Shown here piece after piece: positions 24,001 through 36,274 of a stretch of 64,000 nt of DNA. Made by a program: the position numbers and the translations under genes. The notes under the pieces are model-generated. The model saw only the letters and a list, made by a program, of their open reading frames with translations, made no database searches and was not told the DNA's origin. The DNA is taken from the NCBI GenBank assembly GCA_013399305.1, contig VXAI01000067.1, positions 2,804,152 through 2,868,151 on the forward strand, written 5' to 3'. Source of the stretch: Rostratula benghalensis. Taxonomy: Eukaryota > Chordata > Aves > Charadriiformes > Rostratulidae. The number at the start of each line of letters is the position of its first letter. Position 1 is the first letter of the stretch.

Positions 24001-27000
24001 GCCCTTGCAGATAGCACTGCCAGGCCTTGGGCTGTGAGCAGGAAGGGTGGATACCACCTCTCATTGTCTCCCTCATCCAGACTCAGGAATATTAATAGCA
24101 CTTAAAAATAAATAATGGTGATAATGAAAATCCGTAATAGGGTTTCCTTACGATCATTTTCCCTGCACTGGAGCCCATCAATTTTAATAATAAATTGTAG
24201 CTTCCAGCTTGCCAGAGAACAAATGTACACCACGGGATAAAATCTGCTCCAACGTGAGAGTCTATCCAGAGCAGGCACAGAGCCCAGCCAGCTCATGCTG
24301 ACAAACTGGGGCCATCCAGCCTGGTGACAGCAGCCTGTGCTCAGCCCAGGTCACACTCAGAGCAGCTACTCCTGCTTGGGCCAGATCCTCCTCTTATGCC
24401 AGCAAGGGTGTCCACAGAAGTCGATGGCTCCAGAGAAATCAACTGAGACCCTTGTCCGGAAACCCCTCAGAGCTTGTATTCGAAACTGTTTATCACACAC
24501 CTTCATCTGGATTTTATTTTGTGTACTAGAAGATAACAAATGTAATTTGTGCTGCTATCCTTCATATGTTCCTGCCCATGAGAACTGTGAGCTGACCCTC
24601 TCTCTCCTACAGCACCAAAACTGAATTTGGGCACTTTGTGGGGTGCTTTGCTCTCCTGAGACACAAGAAGTGCACCCCTCCCATGGCACCCAGGCCTGCG
24701 TGCAAGCTGCCTGAGGACGCTGCCCAGCACAGGCAGCTTGTGCTCTTTGTCTCTGGGCTGCCCCAGCTGAGCCATGCTCCTTGTGATGCCTTGTGAAAAA
24801 GCCTGAAGAAAGTCTAGTTAAGAAAAAAGCAAAGCAGAGGATAAAGAAAGAGTCGCACTAACTCTGGCAACACACGTGCAGATATGACAATGTAATATTA
24901 TCAGTGCCAGAAGGAGCCTTATAAATCCACTGCTGAACTCTGGCCTCTTCCAGTCACTTCCATCTTCCTCTGCCCTGAGCAACAGATATTTTTGACACTT
25001 GCAATTCTCCTGATACAGTCCATCAATCTATTTTTGTCTCCCTTTGTTCCTTCTAAGCTGCCTGAGGGATTTGGCCGAGTTACCTTGCCAAACCTTGTAA
25101 GGTCTGTAGATCTCCCCAAAGCCCAGTTGCCTGTGCAGGGCAGCTCCACCGTCTGTCACTGCTCTCCTGTGGTGCCTGGCTCTGTGCAGCGCAGCAGGAT
25201 CAGTCCTGCTCTGACGGAGGTTGTGAGTGGGATCATGTCCCCTATAAAAATGCACTAATTGCATCTTTAAGTTGACCTAGTGAAGAGGATATTTTGCCCA
25301 CCTGTGATGTGAATGACACTGTTCTGTCAGTCTAAAAGTCAAGATTACAGTAAGCTCAGGTGTTAACCCTGATGCTTGATCTAGTCTTTCATCCCTAGAG
25401 GGTGGATTTCTTTTTAAAACCTAAGAAAAAAACCCCAACTGATTACCATAAATCAATTTGCAGGAGCACTTGGTGCATACACGTGTACCCAGCTGTATCT
25501 GGCAAACACAAATTTCCCTTTCTAAAAATCAGAAGCAAAGAATGGAACTGGTAGCACTCTCAATAAGCCTGCTTTCTGATGGTTTGTTTCAGGCACACAA
25601 TAAAATACCACCACAAGGTCTGCGGGCTGCTTTTCTGGAAGATCAGCACTGGCACAAGGGGAATGACAACAGAAAATCCTTCTTGGGCAAACCCTGCCCC
25701 ACGCCTGGTGGCTAGTTGTGAAGGCAGAGGATCACTCTGACTGCAAGAGGCATGGCTCAGCTGGTGGCCCACCACACTGCCTTCGCTGAGGGCATGCCCT
25801 CTGTCACAGGATGGAAATGTGGCAGATGCTGAGGGAGAAGGTGGATTTAGGGGTTTCAGACCTTGCACCCAGAGCACCATGCCCTAAACATGCACACCAA
25901 CGAGCTGAAGCAGGGGCCAAGCACTCCAAAGGGTCACAGTACTCACCAACTGCCAGCAGCAGGTCCCACAGCTCCAGGACAGGCACACACAGTGACCACA
26001 ACTGGGGTTTTGACTGTACAAAGTGGCGGGAAAGGGAGGAAGGACCACTACAGCTCCCCTTGGAAGGGAAGCGCACAGCTCCACCAGTGCCCTGATGTGA
26101 GTCTTCTCACCCTGTGGAGGAGGAAGCCAAGGCACACAGTGGGACTCTGCTTACAGGGAGCACATTTTCCCTCTGCTTGTACCCAGAACCAATCCATCAG
26201 CAACAAGGAGACAGAAACACAATAATGTCTCCAGCTATACTGAATTCAGAGCCTGGTTAACATGGAGAGGAGACCATGTGCTGGCCGCCAGTGATGGGAC
26301 ATGGGGCCCTTCACACTGGGGTAGCATTTCCAGCTTTGGCTCAGGTCACTGCTGACCACAAGCCATTATTACTTCATGGCCATGAAGTGCCCTGTATGAG
26401 ATGAGACAGTGGTCTTGGTTCAGCTAACCATGACCAGGTTCACATCATGCTAATTTGCATCACATTTGAGACATTATTTGACACTAATTCATGCTGTGGC
26501 TGGAAGATTGAGCTGGACACTACAGACAGAAGGAGTCTGTAGGAACCCATTTTGTAGCTGAAATGCTCATTTGGGAGAACAAAGAGGATTGGGGGTCTCT
26601 TATGGCTGTGGGCTCACCTCAGTCTTGCCTGAGAAGAAGGCACTTTCTGGTTGCTCCACATCAGAAGGTAAACTCAGCACAAAGCTCTGGGGTTTTCATC
26701 ATCACCTTCACTGGACTGGTTTAGGTTTAGTTTTGAGGACTGTCTCACCCTTACTATTGATGAACATTATATTTGCTTCAGACAGGTAGGAGAAAGAACA
26801 ACTGCTTTATGCTTCTCTCAAAGACTCTGGTGTGAGATTCCCAGAAAGCAATGGGGAGTTTACAAACCAACAGCTTCACTGCTGTAAGCTCAGAACAGCC
26901 ACCTTTCCTGTGAGTGGGAAAACCCCAAGAAATGATGCAGCCCATCTCAAAGAAGTGCTGACAAAATCTCTGCATTTCTGTATGTGCCATAGGAGACAAG

Positions 27001-28819
27001 GAGACATATTTTAGACTGACTTAAGATAGTTCTCAAAAGTTGTGTGATGATCATCTTTTTCCCTTCCATCTCTTGCAAAACCTAGCCTTTTAGCTATCCC
27101 AACCTCATGCGTACAGGACATGTCTTAGAGACATAAAAAATCCTTTTAGAATTCTCTCCTTACATGTATCTTCTAATCTCTATTGTGTCAGGTCTATAAA
27201 GGCTGGGACCTGCCTCAGCCGCACTCTGAACTACATTCACTAAGACCCTGGGAATCTCTTTCTAAAGCATCTGCTTCTAGTTTTGAAGCATCACAAAATA
27301 CACAATATTTTTAGAGAGTAAACACTCTTCACTGGTGCAAGCTAAAGAATATGCTGGAGGCTATTCCTCTGAAGGAGGCTCTACCTTTGTGTGGAAATAC
27401 CAGCAGGATTTCCATAGGAGGTTGAAACTGCTTAAAGACTTTGTTCATCACCCTAATCACACAGGCTACAACAGCTCAGTGGAAGCAAGTAGCCAAAAGT
27501 TTATGGTAAATCCATGGTGATGGTAATACATAATAAAGTGTGATAAGCTCCGTCGTTATCATATGAATAACACCTCTGGAGCATGCAGAGAGACACACAC
27601 AGATGACAGATCTTTCCTAATCATCAAAAACTCCATATTTGGCAGAATATGAGAACAAGATAAGGGGTCTATAAGACAAGTGCTATCTGAGGGCAGACTC
27701 CACCATATGAACCAAAAAGAAGTAAATCTGTTTGGCCTGGATGAATAACCACAGTTGCTGTGTGCCATTCTCTCTGATACCTCGCCACGTGATGGTCCCC
27801 TGTGCTGCCTCATCCTGTTTCTCACTGTCTTGGGGCCTTCAAAAGTGCCTGGAAGACAGGATCCCTTCAGTAAGGTTCTGCATGAGACAGAGACTCTGCA
27901 CATCAGGGCAGCTCATGGCCATACACTCCCGCTGTAGCAGGCAGTGGACAGCACTGATGCTGCAAACAGCATTCCCAAAAAGCTTCACCCCACCAGAGGA
28001 TAAGGCCATTCACACATCAGTGGTGAAAGCCTACATGGGTGATGCAGTCCGTTGGTTGCTCCTCGAAAGTTTCCTCTTTCAAGGGAAGAGAGTATGGACT
28101 ATGTCTGAACCCACGCTAAATGACTTCTTATTACTCCGGGCATCATTCAGCATTTTGCACTTGTCTCTCTAGTGATTTGTATTCACACTTATTCAGAGTG
28201 CAGGCACATCCATCTCCTCAGAGGTTGTTTGATCTGTATCTTATTTCTCTGTCATCAAGCACAGGCAATGCTCCTCTTTTGCTGTTTCATAACATGCAAA
28301 GAGATAAAAATATGTTCCTGTACGGGAAGCACATTAAATGACATCAGCCTGCCAACATACAGATCCCAGCTGAGACTGAACGGTAAACATCTCACTCCTG
28401 TGCACTGTATTAAAATGCGTGACCTTAATTTGCTGCCCTGGAATAATAAAGTGAATCTGACTGAGGAGCGCTGACTCAACAGTTTGGGATTCTGGGGTTT
28501 ACACAAACTTACAGCCTTGATGGATCTGTAACCGCTTGAGTGAGCTGACATCACCACTACAGAATATGATGCAAAGCAGATCAATTAGGGGAAAGCACCC
28601 AATTTTCCTGTGATATCATTTAAAGTAAATGTTAACTTTTTTTTTAGCTAAGTCTTTAGTTAACCATATTACTGTGACAAATATTTCTTTGTCTAGCATA
28701 AGTAATTAGAATTTAATCACTTTAACTGCATCTTAATTACCCCAAATGAATTGAAAGGACATTTAATAGCAAAGATTAAATTGCCTTAATGAACGATTTT
28801 TGCGACTACATCAATATTT
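21092..28819 (-). other. ONECUT1: ONECUT1 intron, distal (3') part
   Basis: This is the intron sequence nearest exon 2, AT-rich to average. I see no additional exon with convincing coding content, no CR1 and no RNA gene. An HNF6-beta-like isoform with a longer spacer between CUT domain and homeodomain is known in mammals, but I could not find a clear in-frame extra exon for it here. An inverted octamer ATTTGCAT lies at 26453-26460. Old palindrome-like motifs (GTGAAGTCAAGG) occur near 22480, and a GAGTTACACCGG motif near 22832. Confidence 0.6.
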
Positions 28820-31520
28820 TAACCGTGTTAGCCCACCCCGGTGCTCGTCCCGCCCCCCCCCGCCCAGCGGTGCAGGCAGCCCCCGGCCCCTGGGTGGCGC
28901 GCGCTCCTCGCCTCTGCCCGTGGAGGGAGGGGGAGCGCGCACCGCTCCGCGCTGCTCCGCACCTGCGCTGCTCCGCGACATTCTGTAACGCACCACTGTG
29001 AGCCCGCGCTGCTCTCTGCCGTACCGCACCGCTCAGTACCTCAATGCTCCGCACCGCCCAACCGAGGAGCACCGACCACTCCGCACCTCTCCTCTCGTCT
29101 CCGCGCCGCTCTTCAACCCGCTCCGTGCCGCTCCGCCCCGCCCCGCCCCGCCCCGCCCCGGTCCTGCCCGTTCCCGCTTCCCTTGCTTCAGTTTTTAAGC
29201 CTTCGATCGATTCCGACAGCATCCTCAAAGCAGCGAGATAGGTCTCGAAGGGAGGAGAAGTACGGCAGCGATGACGTAAAGAAGCTCCCGCGTTTTGGGG
29301 GGCATGGCGGCGGCAGCGTGGCAGCCTGCTGCTCCGGGGTGAGGGGGGGGTGGGGATCTGCGGGAAATCCGCCCGCACTAATTGCACCGCCGGCGCGTAA
29401 CTTCGTAACGACAGGTCAAGGACGCGCGTAGCAATGTGCGCGGCGCTGCTGTACCTTAACGATATCCGCAGCCTTAGGGCGGGCTCACTGCAGCAGCTTC
29501 TGCACCCCGGTCGCTCCGGAGGAACCCCCCGTGTCACAGGATTTAGTATTTCGGACTATTTGAAGCAGAAAAATATCTACTGGTCCGCCAGAAAGTGCTC
29601 GCGCACGCCACCGCCGACGGTACCCCCTCCGCGGCAGCGCGCCGGAACAGCAATCCATCGCCTTTTAATTGCCATTTGGGCTGTACAGAAAATGTTACCA
29701 CTGAGACTTCCTACGGCCCTAAAATGGGAACAAATCAAAACTGCTGTTGAGCTAATAAATTGTTCCTATAAATTACTCTTTCAGCATCATAAAGCCAACT
29801 TCCTCTTAAGCAAAACGGCTCAGCAAGCTGCGTTTCCAAAGAGCCAGGAAGCGCCGGTCGCTTCTCTGTCAGCGTGCGATTTAACCAGACAGAGTTATCT
29901 TTGAAATGCGGATCTGCATTTAACGACGTGATCATGCCCGACATGATGCCATGCTGGGGCCCCGCTTGGTCCTCAGGAAAAACTCCCCTCGATGCCCGGA
30001 GTCCCCTCGATGCCGGGGGTAAAGTCACCAGCACTTCACCAAAAGCTTCAGAGCCACCCTAGGTCTCCCTCGAAACGAACTCGTCCCTTGCGTGGAGGTT
30101 ATGGGGACGGGGAGAGGCTGCCCGAAGCAAAGCAGGAGCTCGCGTTTGGTGCCGGTAGAGGCACCCACGCATTCCTGTCACCCAGCCCCACACCGAGCCG
30201 CTCCCGCCACCGCAGCCCCGCAGCACACGGCTAAGGGAGGGGGACGGAGCCCGGCCCGCCTCACAGCGCCGCGGCCCAAATTGCCGGCTGCCGTTACCCA
30301 GAGCCGGTGCGGCGGTGCTTCCCATTGGGGCAAACCCCTGCGGCCGGGCTCCGGGCGGCCTCAGGCCCGAACCGGGCGGGCTGGCGTCTCCTCGGCTCGG
30401 CTCTCCCGGGAGCGGGGCTGTCGCTGGGGCGGTCGCTGTCCGCGGTGCTGAAGCCGTTCCGGGCCGCGCCGCTCGCCCTCTCCCCTCGGTTCCAGGGGTA
30501 CCAGAGGACGGCGACAGCCCGGGCACCGGCTCAGGACACCCAGCAAGGGTGCACCCCGGCCTGGAGGAGCCCGCCGCCACCGCTGCCCAGTGCAGGCAGG
30601 GTGCCAGGACCGGCGGGGCCGATTGCCGCCCGCCGGCGGTCAGTAGATGGCGCAGAGCCCCCGGGAACCGAGGCCTACGGGCGGCTCGGTGGGCCCGACC
30701 GGTGGGGGATGGCAGAGGCGGCGGGCCAGGCCAGCACCGCGCCCACAGCCCGGCCGTGCTGTCCCCCGGAGTGGCTCCGGCGGGAGGGAGCGGCCGCGTT
30801 TTGAGGCTATTTCACCCGAACGGCAGAGAGGGGGGGAGCGAGGCACAGCCACGCGGCGAGTAATTAAAACAATCAAACAAACAACAAGAAACAAACACGC
30901 GTGGGCCGAGTCGTGCTACGGCTACGGGGGCGGAGGCGCGGCCGGGACGGACCCGGCACGGTGTGGAGGAACGCGGCTCGCTGCCGCCCAGCCCCACTCC
31001 TCCTCCTCTCCCTGAGCAAACATTAACGAAGGGCAAACGCGGCTGTGTGCGAGCGGCTGTAAATCAATCCCGCCGCAAGGACACGGCTGGAAAACAAGCC
31101 CCGTTCCCAGCACCCTCCCGGCCGTGCACCGAGCGCTACGGCCGGGCACGATCGCCCCAGGGACGGTCTAGGCGTTGAGGGCTGCTCTCCCGCCCTCCCA
31201 TCCCACCGGGCCGAGTCACATCCTCTCGGCCCCAGCACCGCACCGGCACCCGCGGAGTGGCCGCTTCAAGGCTCGGGGTGTGCGGAGACGGAGCCGGGCC
31301 CGCGCCCGTCCCCGTGGCGTTGGGGCGGCCTGCAGGACGCGGAGGGGCAGCGCCTTTCCCTCGGGGTGCCGGCGGTGAAGCCCCCGGTCGATGCCCTCCG
31401 CCCCCCGATGCAAATGCGTTTATGGAAAGTCCCCGCCGGGTAAATATTAAACGGGCTTTAATGAGGCAACCAGGGTAGGGGCGGCCCCGACCTTCCCCGA
31501 CACACGCTGGGGCGGGCGGC
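28820..31520. other. Intronic CpG-rich block
   Basis: Composition changes sharply near 28820 from AT-rich to strongly GC- and CpG-rich. It stays so to about 31520, with a less GC-rich dip around 29540-29940. CpG is not depleted, as expected for an unmethylated CpG island. It lies inside the ONECUT1 intron, 3.4-6.1 kb downstream of exon 1. It could be a shore of the main island, an alternative or antisense promoter, or a Polycomb-type domain. Long open frames on both strands here result from the base composition. Confidence 0.6.
28939..29160. repeat. Degenerate GC-rich minisatellite-like tract
   Basis: Irregular reiteration of short units around GCTCCGC, CTCCGCACC and CCGCTC fills most of 28939-29130. 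It ends in about five perfect CCCCG pentamers at 29134-29160. It explains the arginine/glycine-rich 243-residue frame on the minus strand. Confidence 0.65.
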
Positions 31521-32899
31521 GGGGCGAGAGGGGCAACCGGCGTTCATTAGAATTCATATTTAATGTGGAAAACGCTCTGATTACCGTATCGATTTCTTTA
31601 CAGTTAATTTGGCGAGAATCTCTCGCCGGCTTTCCAAGGCTTCATTCAGGTTAGCCGGGATTCACATCGGGAGGGAGAAAGAAGAGGAGGGAAGAAAAAG
31701 AGATGCAACTATGAAAAATAACGATCAGGCGGCAGGCAAATATCCCGCAGCTCTGCAGGGACGTGCCACCTCCCCCGCCCCGCTGTTTCTCCACGGTCCC
31801 CGCTCCCCTCTCCCGGCTCCCGCCGTCCTAGACGGGCTCGGGAATCCCGACCGGGAAAGCTGACCGGGCAGCCGCCGCGGAGGGGCCGCTCTTGGATGAT
31901 CTCGCTTAGAGGCTGCGCCCTCCTGCAGTAGAGGAGCCCCTGGGGTCCCTTGTAACGCCCCTCGCATTTCCCCGAAACGTTTCTTTGCCCCGTTTGTCTC
32001 TCGGAAGCTTTTCTCTCGCCCCGGTGGGGCCGGCAACCGGCCGTCAGGCAGAGGCGTAATAACAAACGGCTCGAAGCAGATATTTTTTTTTTTTTTCTGA
32101 ACAAGGCGAGTAGGTTTTTGCCTTCTTTATCCCCTCCTATTACCCCTCCCCCCGCTACGCAAATGACCTGAAATAAATTCACCCTTAAATCCCAGCAGGC
32201 TGCAGAAAGGCTGCACATTTTCTTTCAATAGTATTTATTTTTTCAGTATCCCTTCGCTGCCCTTCCAAATGCCAGCAAAGGCAGGGGGAGGGAGGCAAGA
32301 CGGGGGGCGAAACGGCAAAACAGATAAATATTCAGTGAGAGAGTGGGAGAAAAAGGGGGACAGACAAAACGAAAGAGGACAGGGAGGAGAAGGAAGATGG
32401 GATGAATAAAATGGAGGCTGGAAGAGGTCAGCTTTGCAATTAGCAGTTCTGCTTACATTTCAAGAGACAGTCCAGGAAGTGTCAAGACCTCAATCCTGCT
32501 TCCATGTAACTACCAATTTTTCCTCTATTTGCCAGAGCTTCTGTAATCTGGGAGGTAGGAATCCCCCAGGGACGGCTGGAAGGGGCAAATACTCGAGATA
32601 AAGTGCCGGGCAAAAGGATGAGGCCTAAAATAAACTGGCTGCACTCCCCCCGCCCACCTCCTACCTCCTGGCCACTGCCTGCAGGAAATCAGGATGGGAA
32701 GAAATTAAGGAGGTGGAGAGGGCTCCGCTCTGGGTATTTATCTGACTGATAATTCTCTAAACGCCCGGGGAGTGACTTATAATTTGGACGCGAAATTTAA
32801 TTTGCGTCGGCTGGAGTAATTTATGATATTTTGAATTGATGTTCATACATCGATACCAATCGGGGCGGATTTTTACCACTTAGTAAGATCATCGCACGT
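31521..32899. other. AT-rich intronic block with regulatory-type motifs
   Basis: Between two CpG-rich blocks, this stretch is mostly AT-rich and full of homeodomain-type words. It holds a TATCGATT site at 31587-31594 and an ATTGAT plus ATCGATA pair at 32835-32855. It also carries long low-GC runs such as 31550-31620 and 32740-32850. No coding potential is seen. It has the look of conserved non-coding developmental-enhancer DNA, but this has not been tested by alignment. Confidence 0.4.
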
Positions 32900-33260
32900 T
32901 TAAAACCTGCGCAAAATAGAGCCGACACGCGCTGCGTTTCCAGCAGATTGCCCGCCGTGCCGCGCGGGACGGGCAGCGAGCGCGGAGGGGCGCGCTGGCT
33001 GCGCGCGGCGGGGCGAGACGGGCCCCATTGGCTGGGACGCAGCACTATGCAAATGACCACGTGCTGCGGGCCTCCGGGCGGGACAGACAACGGCGGGCGA
33101 AGCCCCGCCGGTCCCCGGCGCTCCCCGCACCGGCCCGACTGCGGGCGACGCAGGGAAATGCTCGGGCAGCCCCCGCGCCCGACACCCCGTACCCTGCGAC
33201 TGCGAGCCCAGTCTCGCCCCGTTTCTGTGCGGTGCTGGCTTTCGGGTTTCATCGGAAAGG
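32900..33260. other. Intronic CpG island with CCAAT, octamer and E-box
   Basis: CpG-dense segment. At its centre an inverted CCAAT (ATTGG, 33026-33030), an octamer ATGCAAAT (33047-33054) and an E-box CACGTG (33058-33063) fall within 38 bp. This is promoter-like architecture inside the ONECUT1 intron, about 1.9 kb past exon 1. Confidence 0.45.
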
Positions 33261-34955
33261 GAAGGCGGAATAATGAAGCTTTGTCTCCCTAACGGGATTA
33301 CCGGGATGCGTTTACGCGAGGTGGCTTGGAGGAAGGGGCGGTTTGGGGCCAAGAAGAGAACAATGGGTCTCTGCGGACCCGGTAGCTGGGCAGAGAGCGG
33401 CCGTCCCCCGGTGGAGCTGCCGCCTCCCTGCCGCCTAGTCCTGCAACCCGGGCTGGCGGAGCTTCCCGGCCGGCAGCGCCAAGGAGGGGATGCCAGCAGA
33501 CTCCGAAGCGAGGGGTTGTTTCCAGTATCGATCTATGCAAATGAGTGGAGATTCAGGTCGACGGAATTGTCGTAAAAATACACTCCAAATCGAAGGAAGT
33601 TCGCCTTAGCGATCGTTACGAGGACATTGGAAACACAAACTCCATCCTCCTCTCCTGGATAGCACCTGCAAGACGCGGTTTTTCTCCTGGTGGGGTGGTT
33701 GTTCAGGAAGGGACGGCATTTTCCTAGCGCTCAGACCTTTGAAACTGACTCCGCAGGAGTGGAAGCCAAAGAGCACAACGTCCTCCCACCGGCGTGCACC
33801 GCAGGGCCGGCTACAGCAGGGAGGGAGATCCTGCCCCGGGCCCTCCCTACCACCGCTTTAGGCTTCCGAAAAGATGAGGTCGGGGGAAATCGGGCAAGGA
33901 GCACGGTGGTGTCCCAGCCGGGTCCCCACACGGTCGTGAAGCCGTTCCCAATTCCCACCGTCGTAGGAGACGAAATCGCAGGACCGTTTCTGCCTTGGAA
34001 AGGCGAAAGATTTGGCCCTTCCCTTATTTTTGCCCGTGAAACGGATCAGTGACCCCGGCTCCAACTCGGATTGACTGTCTGGCGTTCTCCAGGGACAAAT
34101 TAATGGAGACCTATCACTTAATTAACAAACCCTCACTCGCGGCATATTAAACCCGTGCTCTGCACTGGGAGCACGAGCTGGCGGTTTCGAGGAGGCGGCG
34201 ACGGCGGAGAACGGGGACCGAACGGGACGGCAATCTCCGAGTAGACAATACGCGACAAGGACTGCGACTCTCATGCAGAGGCATCCACGCGAAATTCAAA
34301 CTCCACGGCCTAATGATAATTACAACCGTTTTGAAAAATACGTAATGACAACCAGTTAAAAACAAAATAAAAATCTAACGATTTTAGCCAACAGCATTTC
34401 TCAGCCACCACTTACGTGCCCGGGTTTTTTGTAGGGGGAAAAAACCGCCCTGTCCCAGCGTACATAACCCAGCCCGAGCGGGACGCGGAGTCTCCGAGTC
34501 CCGCCGAGCGCTGCGACCGTCCCCGGGGCCGCCGCCACTAGCACAAAGCAAACGCACCGACTCTTCTCGGCGCATTACCGAGGCTTCCCCAGCAACCCGT
34601 CCGTGGGCCGTACTGGGCAGTACCGGTCCCGGTCGTGGGGTCTCCGGGTCCCCCGGCATGGCACGGCCGGGACCGGTACAGCCCGGTGCCCCCCGCCTGG
34701 GATAACGGGGAGAACTGGGTCGCCGCAGTGCGCAGCCCGAGGCCCCCGGCTCGGCTTTGTCTGGCAGCCGGGAGCGCGGCCGGTGCCGGTGCACGGAACC
34801 GGGAGAGGAGAGAAACGGAGCGTCGGAGGGTTGCGGGGTGGGGAGGGGAACCGGGGCCGCTCTTCAGGGGCAGGTAGGGAAGGGGGCGGCTTGCCCAGGC
34901 CCGCGGGGGGTCCCAACCCCGCCGCCGTGCCCCGACCACTCCGCGGCGGGCTCAC
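33261..34955 (-). other. ONECUT1: ONECUT1 intron, proximal (5') part
   Basis: Intronic sequence adjoining exon 1. It contains a TATCGAT plus octamer combination at 33526-33542, an AT-rich block with homeodomain-type words near 34080-34150 and 34300-34390, and a CpG-rich part from about 34440 on. The intron begins on the minus strand with the consensus donor GTGAGC directly after 34956. Confidence 0.6.
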
Positions 34956-36036
34956 CTGCCAGCCGCAGAGCAGACATCCGCTGAAATTCCGGCTCCTGGA
35001 GCCACTTCCACATCCTGCGGAAGGTCTCCCGGCCCGATTTGAGCTTGCTCCAGGGCTTGGGGTTCCTCAGCAGGTCTGAGAGGGTCCCTTGAGAGCGGCA
35101 CAGCACCCTCTGGGCGAAGATAGCCTGGGGGATGCTGTACCGCTTGAGCTCGGTGGTGATCCTCTGAGCTACTTCTTTGGTATTGATTTCTTCCATTTGC
35201 CCTGAATTACTTCCACTGTTGACCTGCGAACCAGTTACGGAAGGGTTTTGCTCCCTGGCAGAGCCCAGGATCTGCCCGTGGCTCTGGGCATTCAGGTGGG
35301 CATGAGGGTGGTGTGGGATCCCGTTGATAGGCACCATGCCAGCGGAGGTGGGGGTGAGGTGTTGGTCGCCATGCCTGGCTAACATGGCAGGGTGGTGGGC
35401 TTCAAATCCATTTGGGGTGAGCATTTTCTCGGCGGGCATGGTGGCACTGGGGTGAGCGTAGTGGGGCAGCCCTTGCTGGGAGTTGTGGATGCTCCCCAGG
35501 CCCGATCCGGACAACGGAGAGAGGCTTTGCCCCATGCCGGTAACATCCTTATGGTAAGGGGTGTAGAGATTGTTCATAGACGCCAGACCCCTCTCGTCCC
35601 GCATGAGCGTGAAGCTGCCGCTCACGTTGCCCGGTATCCGCTGGTGGGGGTGATGGTGGTGGTGATGGTGGTGGTGGTGGTGAGGAAACTTGTCCGAGAC
35701 CGTCGAGATGGGAGGTAGAGGCTGCAGAGGGGTTAACGTGGTGTAGGTACTGCTCATGCTCATGCCGGGGGGTGTCTCGCAGGCCATGGTCATGGTGGGG
35801 TGCAGGGGGCCCGTCAGCGCATGGTCGGGCGGCCGGTGGTGGTGGTGGTAGTCGCCGCCGTCGAGGATGGACGCCATGCCCATGGAGCGCGGGTGGGCGG
35901 GCAGGTGGCTGCCGCGGTGGGCCACTGCGCTCCGGTGGTGGGGGCTGCCGCTCATCAGGTCGGCGGCGGCGGGCACCGGCTCATGGCTCACCCCGTGCAG
36001 ATCGCCGATGTTCTCCATCGCCAGCTGCGCGTTCAT
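34956..36036 (-). CDS. ONECUT1: ONECUT1 (HNF6) coding exon 1: N-terminal region and CUT domain
   Basis: This is the first coding exon of hepatocyte nuclear factor 6, a sequence-specific nuclear activator of liver, pancreas and neural genes. The start ATG at 36036 has A at -3 and opens MNAQLAMENIGDLHGVSHEP, the characteristic ONECUT1 N-terminus (ONECUT2 and ONECUT3 begin differently). It encodes residues 1-360 plus one base of codon 361. A run of four histidines lies at about 64-67, and a tract of 11 histidines at 119-129. The conserved SGSFTLMRDERGLASMNNLY segment follows the long His tract. The single CUT domain covers about 280-366 and includes YSIPQAIFAQRVLCRSQGTL and LLRNPKPWSKLKSGRETF. 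The exon ends CGGCTGGCAG before a GTGAGC donor at 34955-34950. The frame that reads on past the donor (EPAAEWSG...) is intron. It lies in a CpG island together with the promoter. Confidence 0.97.
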
Positions 36037-36067
36037 CCTCGGCCGTGCGGGCGGCTGGACCGCACAT
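35981..36067 (-). promoter_or_regulatory. Upstream ORF overlapping the ONECUT1 start
   Basis: An ATG at 36067 lies 31 nt ahead of the ONECUT1 start and in another frame. It opens a 28-codon frame (MCGPAARTAEDERAAGDGEH...) that ends at a TGA at 35983-35981, inside the ONECUT1 coding region. The context is weak (T at -3, T at +4), so leaky scanning would be expected. It matters only if the transcript starts upstream of 36067, which is likely but unproven. Confidence 0.4.
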
Positions 36068-36177
36068 CTATCTGGTGGGCGGCGGGGCGTCCCGGAGCTC
36101 TTCGCGGCGGCCGCGGGCCGGTTCCTCCCGCGGGCGGGTGCTGCGGGCTGGTGGCGGTGCTGCCGGGCTGGTGGCTT

Positions 36178-36274
36178 TTCCCTTTTTTCTCTTTTATTTT
36201 CTTTTTTTTTTTTTTTGTTATTTATTAATTTGGGGGATTTTTTTGTTGGTTTTTTGGTTTTGTTTTTTTTTTCC
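36178..36274 (-). repeat. A-rich low-complexity segment in the ONECUT1 leader
   Basis: Nearly uninterrupted T-rich sequence on the plus strand, hence adenine-rich in the transcript sense. It lies 142-238 nt upstream of the start codon and is flanked on both sides by very GC-rich DNA. It holds no transposon hallmark. Confidence 0.8.

Noticed and set aside
28806..29537. 243-residue minus-strand frame rich in Arg, Gly and Ala
   Set aside because: It is produced by the degenerate CTCCGC/CCCCG repeat and CpG-rich composition; it has no domain, and competing frames exist on the other strand.
34864..34955. Continuation of the ONECUT1 exon 1 frame past the CUT domain (EPAAEWSGHGG...)
   Set aside because: The frame crosses a consensus GTGAGC splice donor, and the joined exon 2 restores the conserved linker LAACKRKEQE, so this part is intron.
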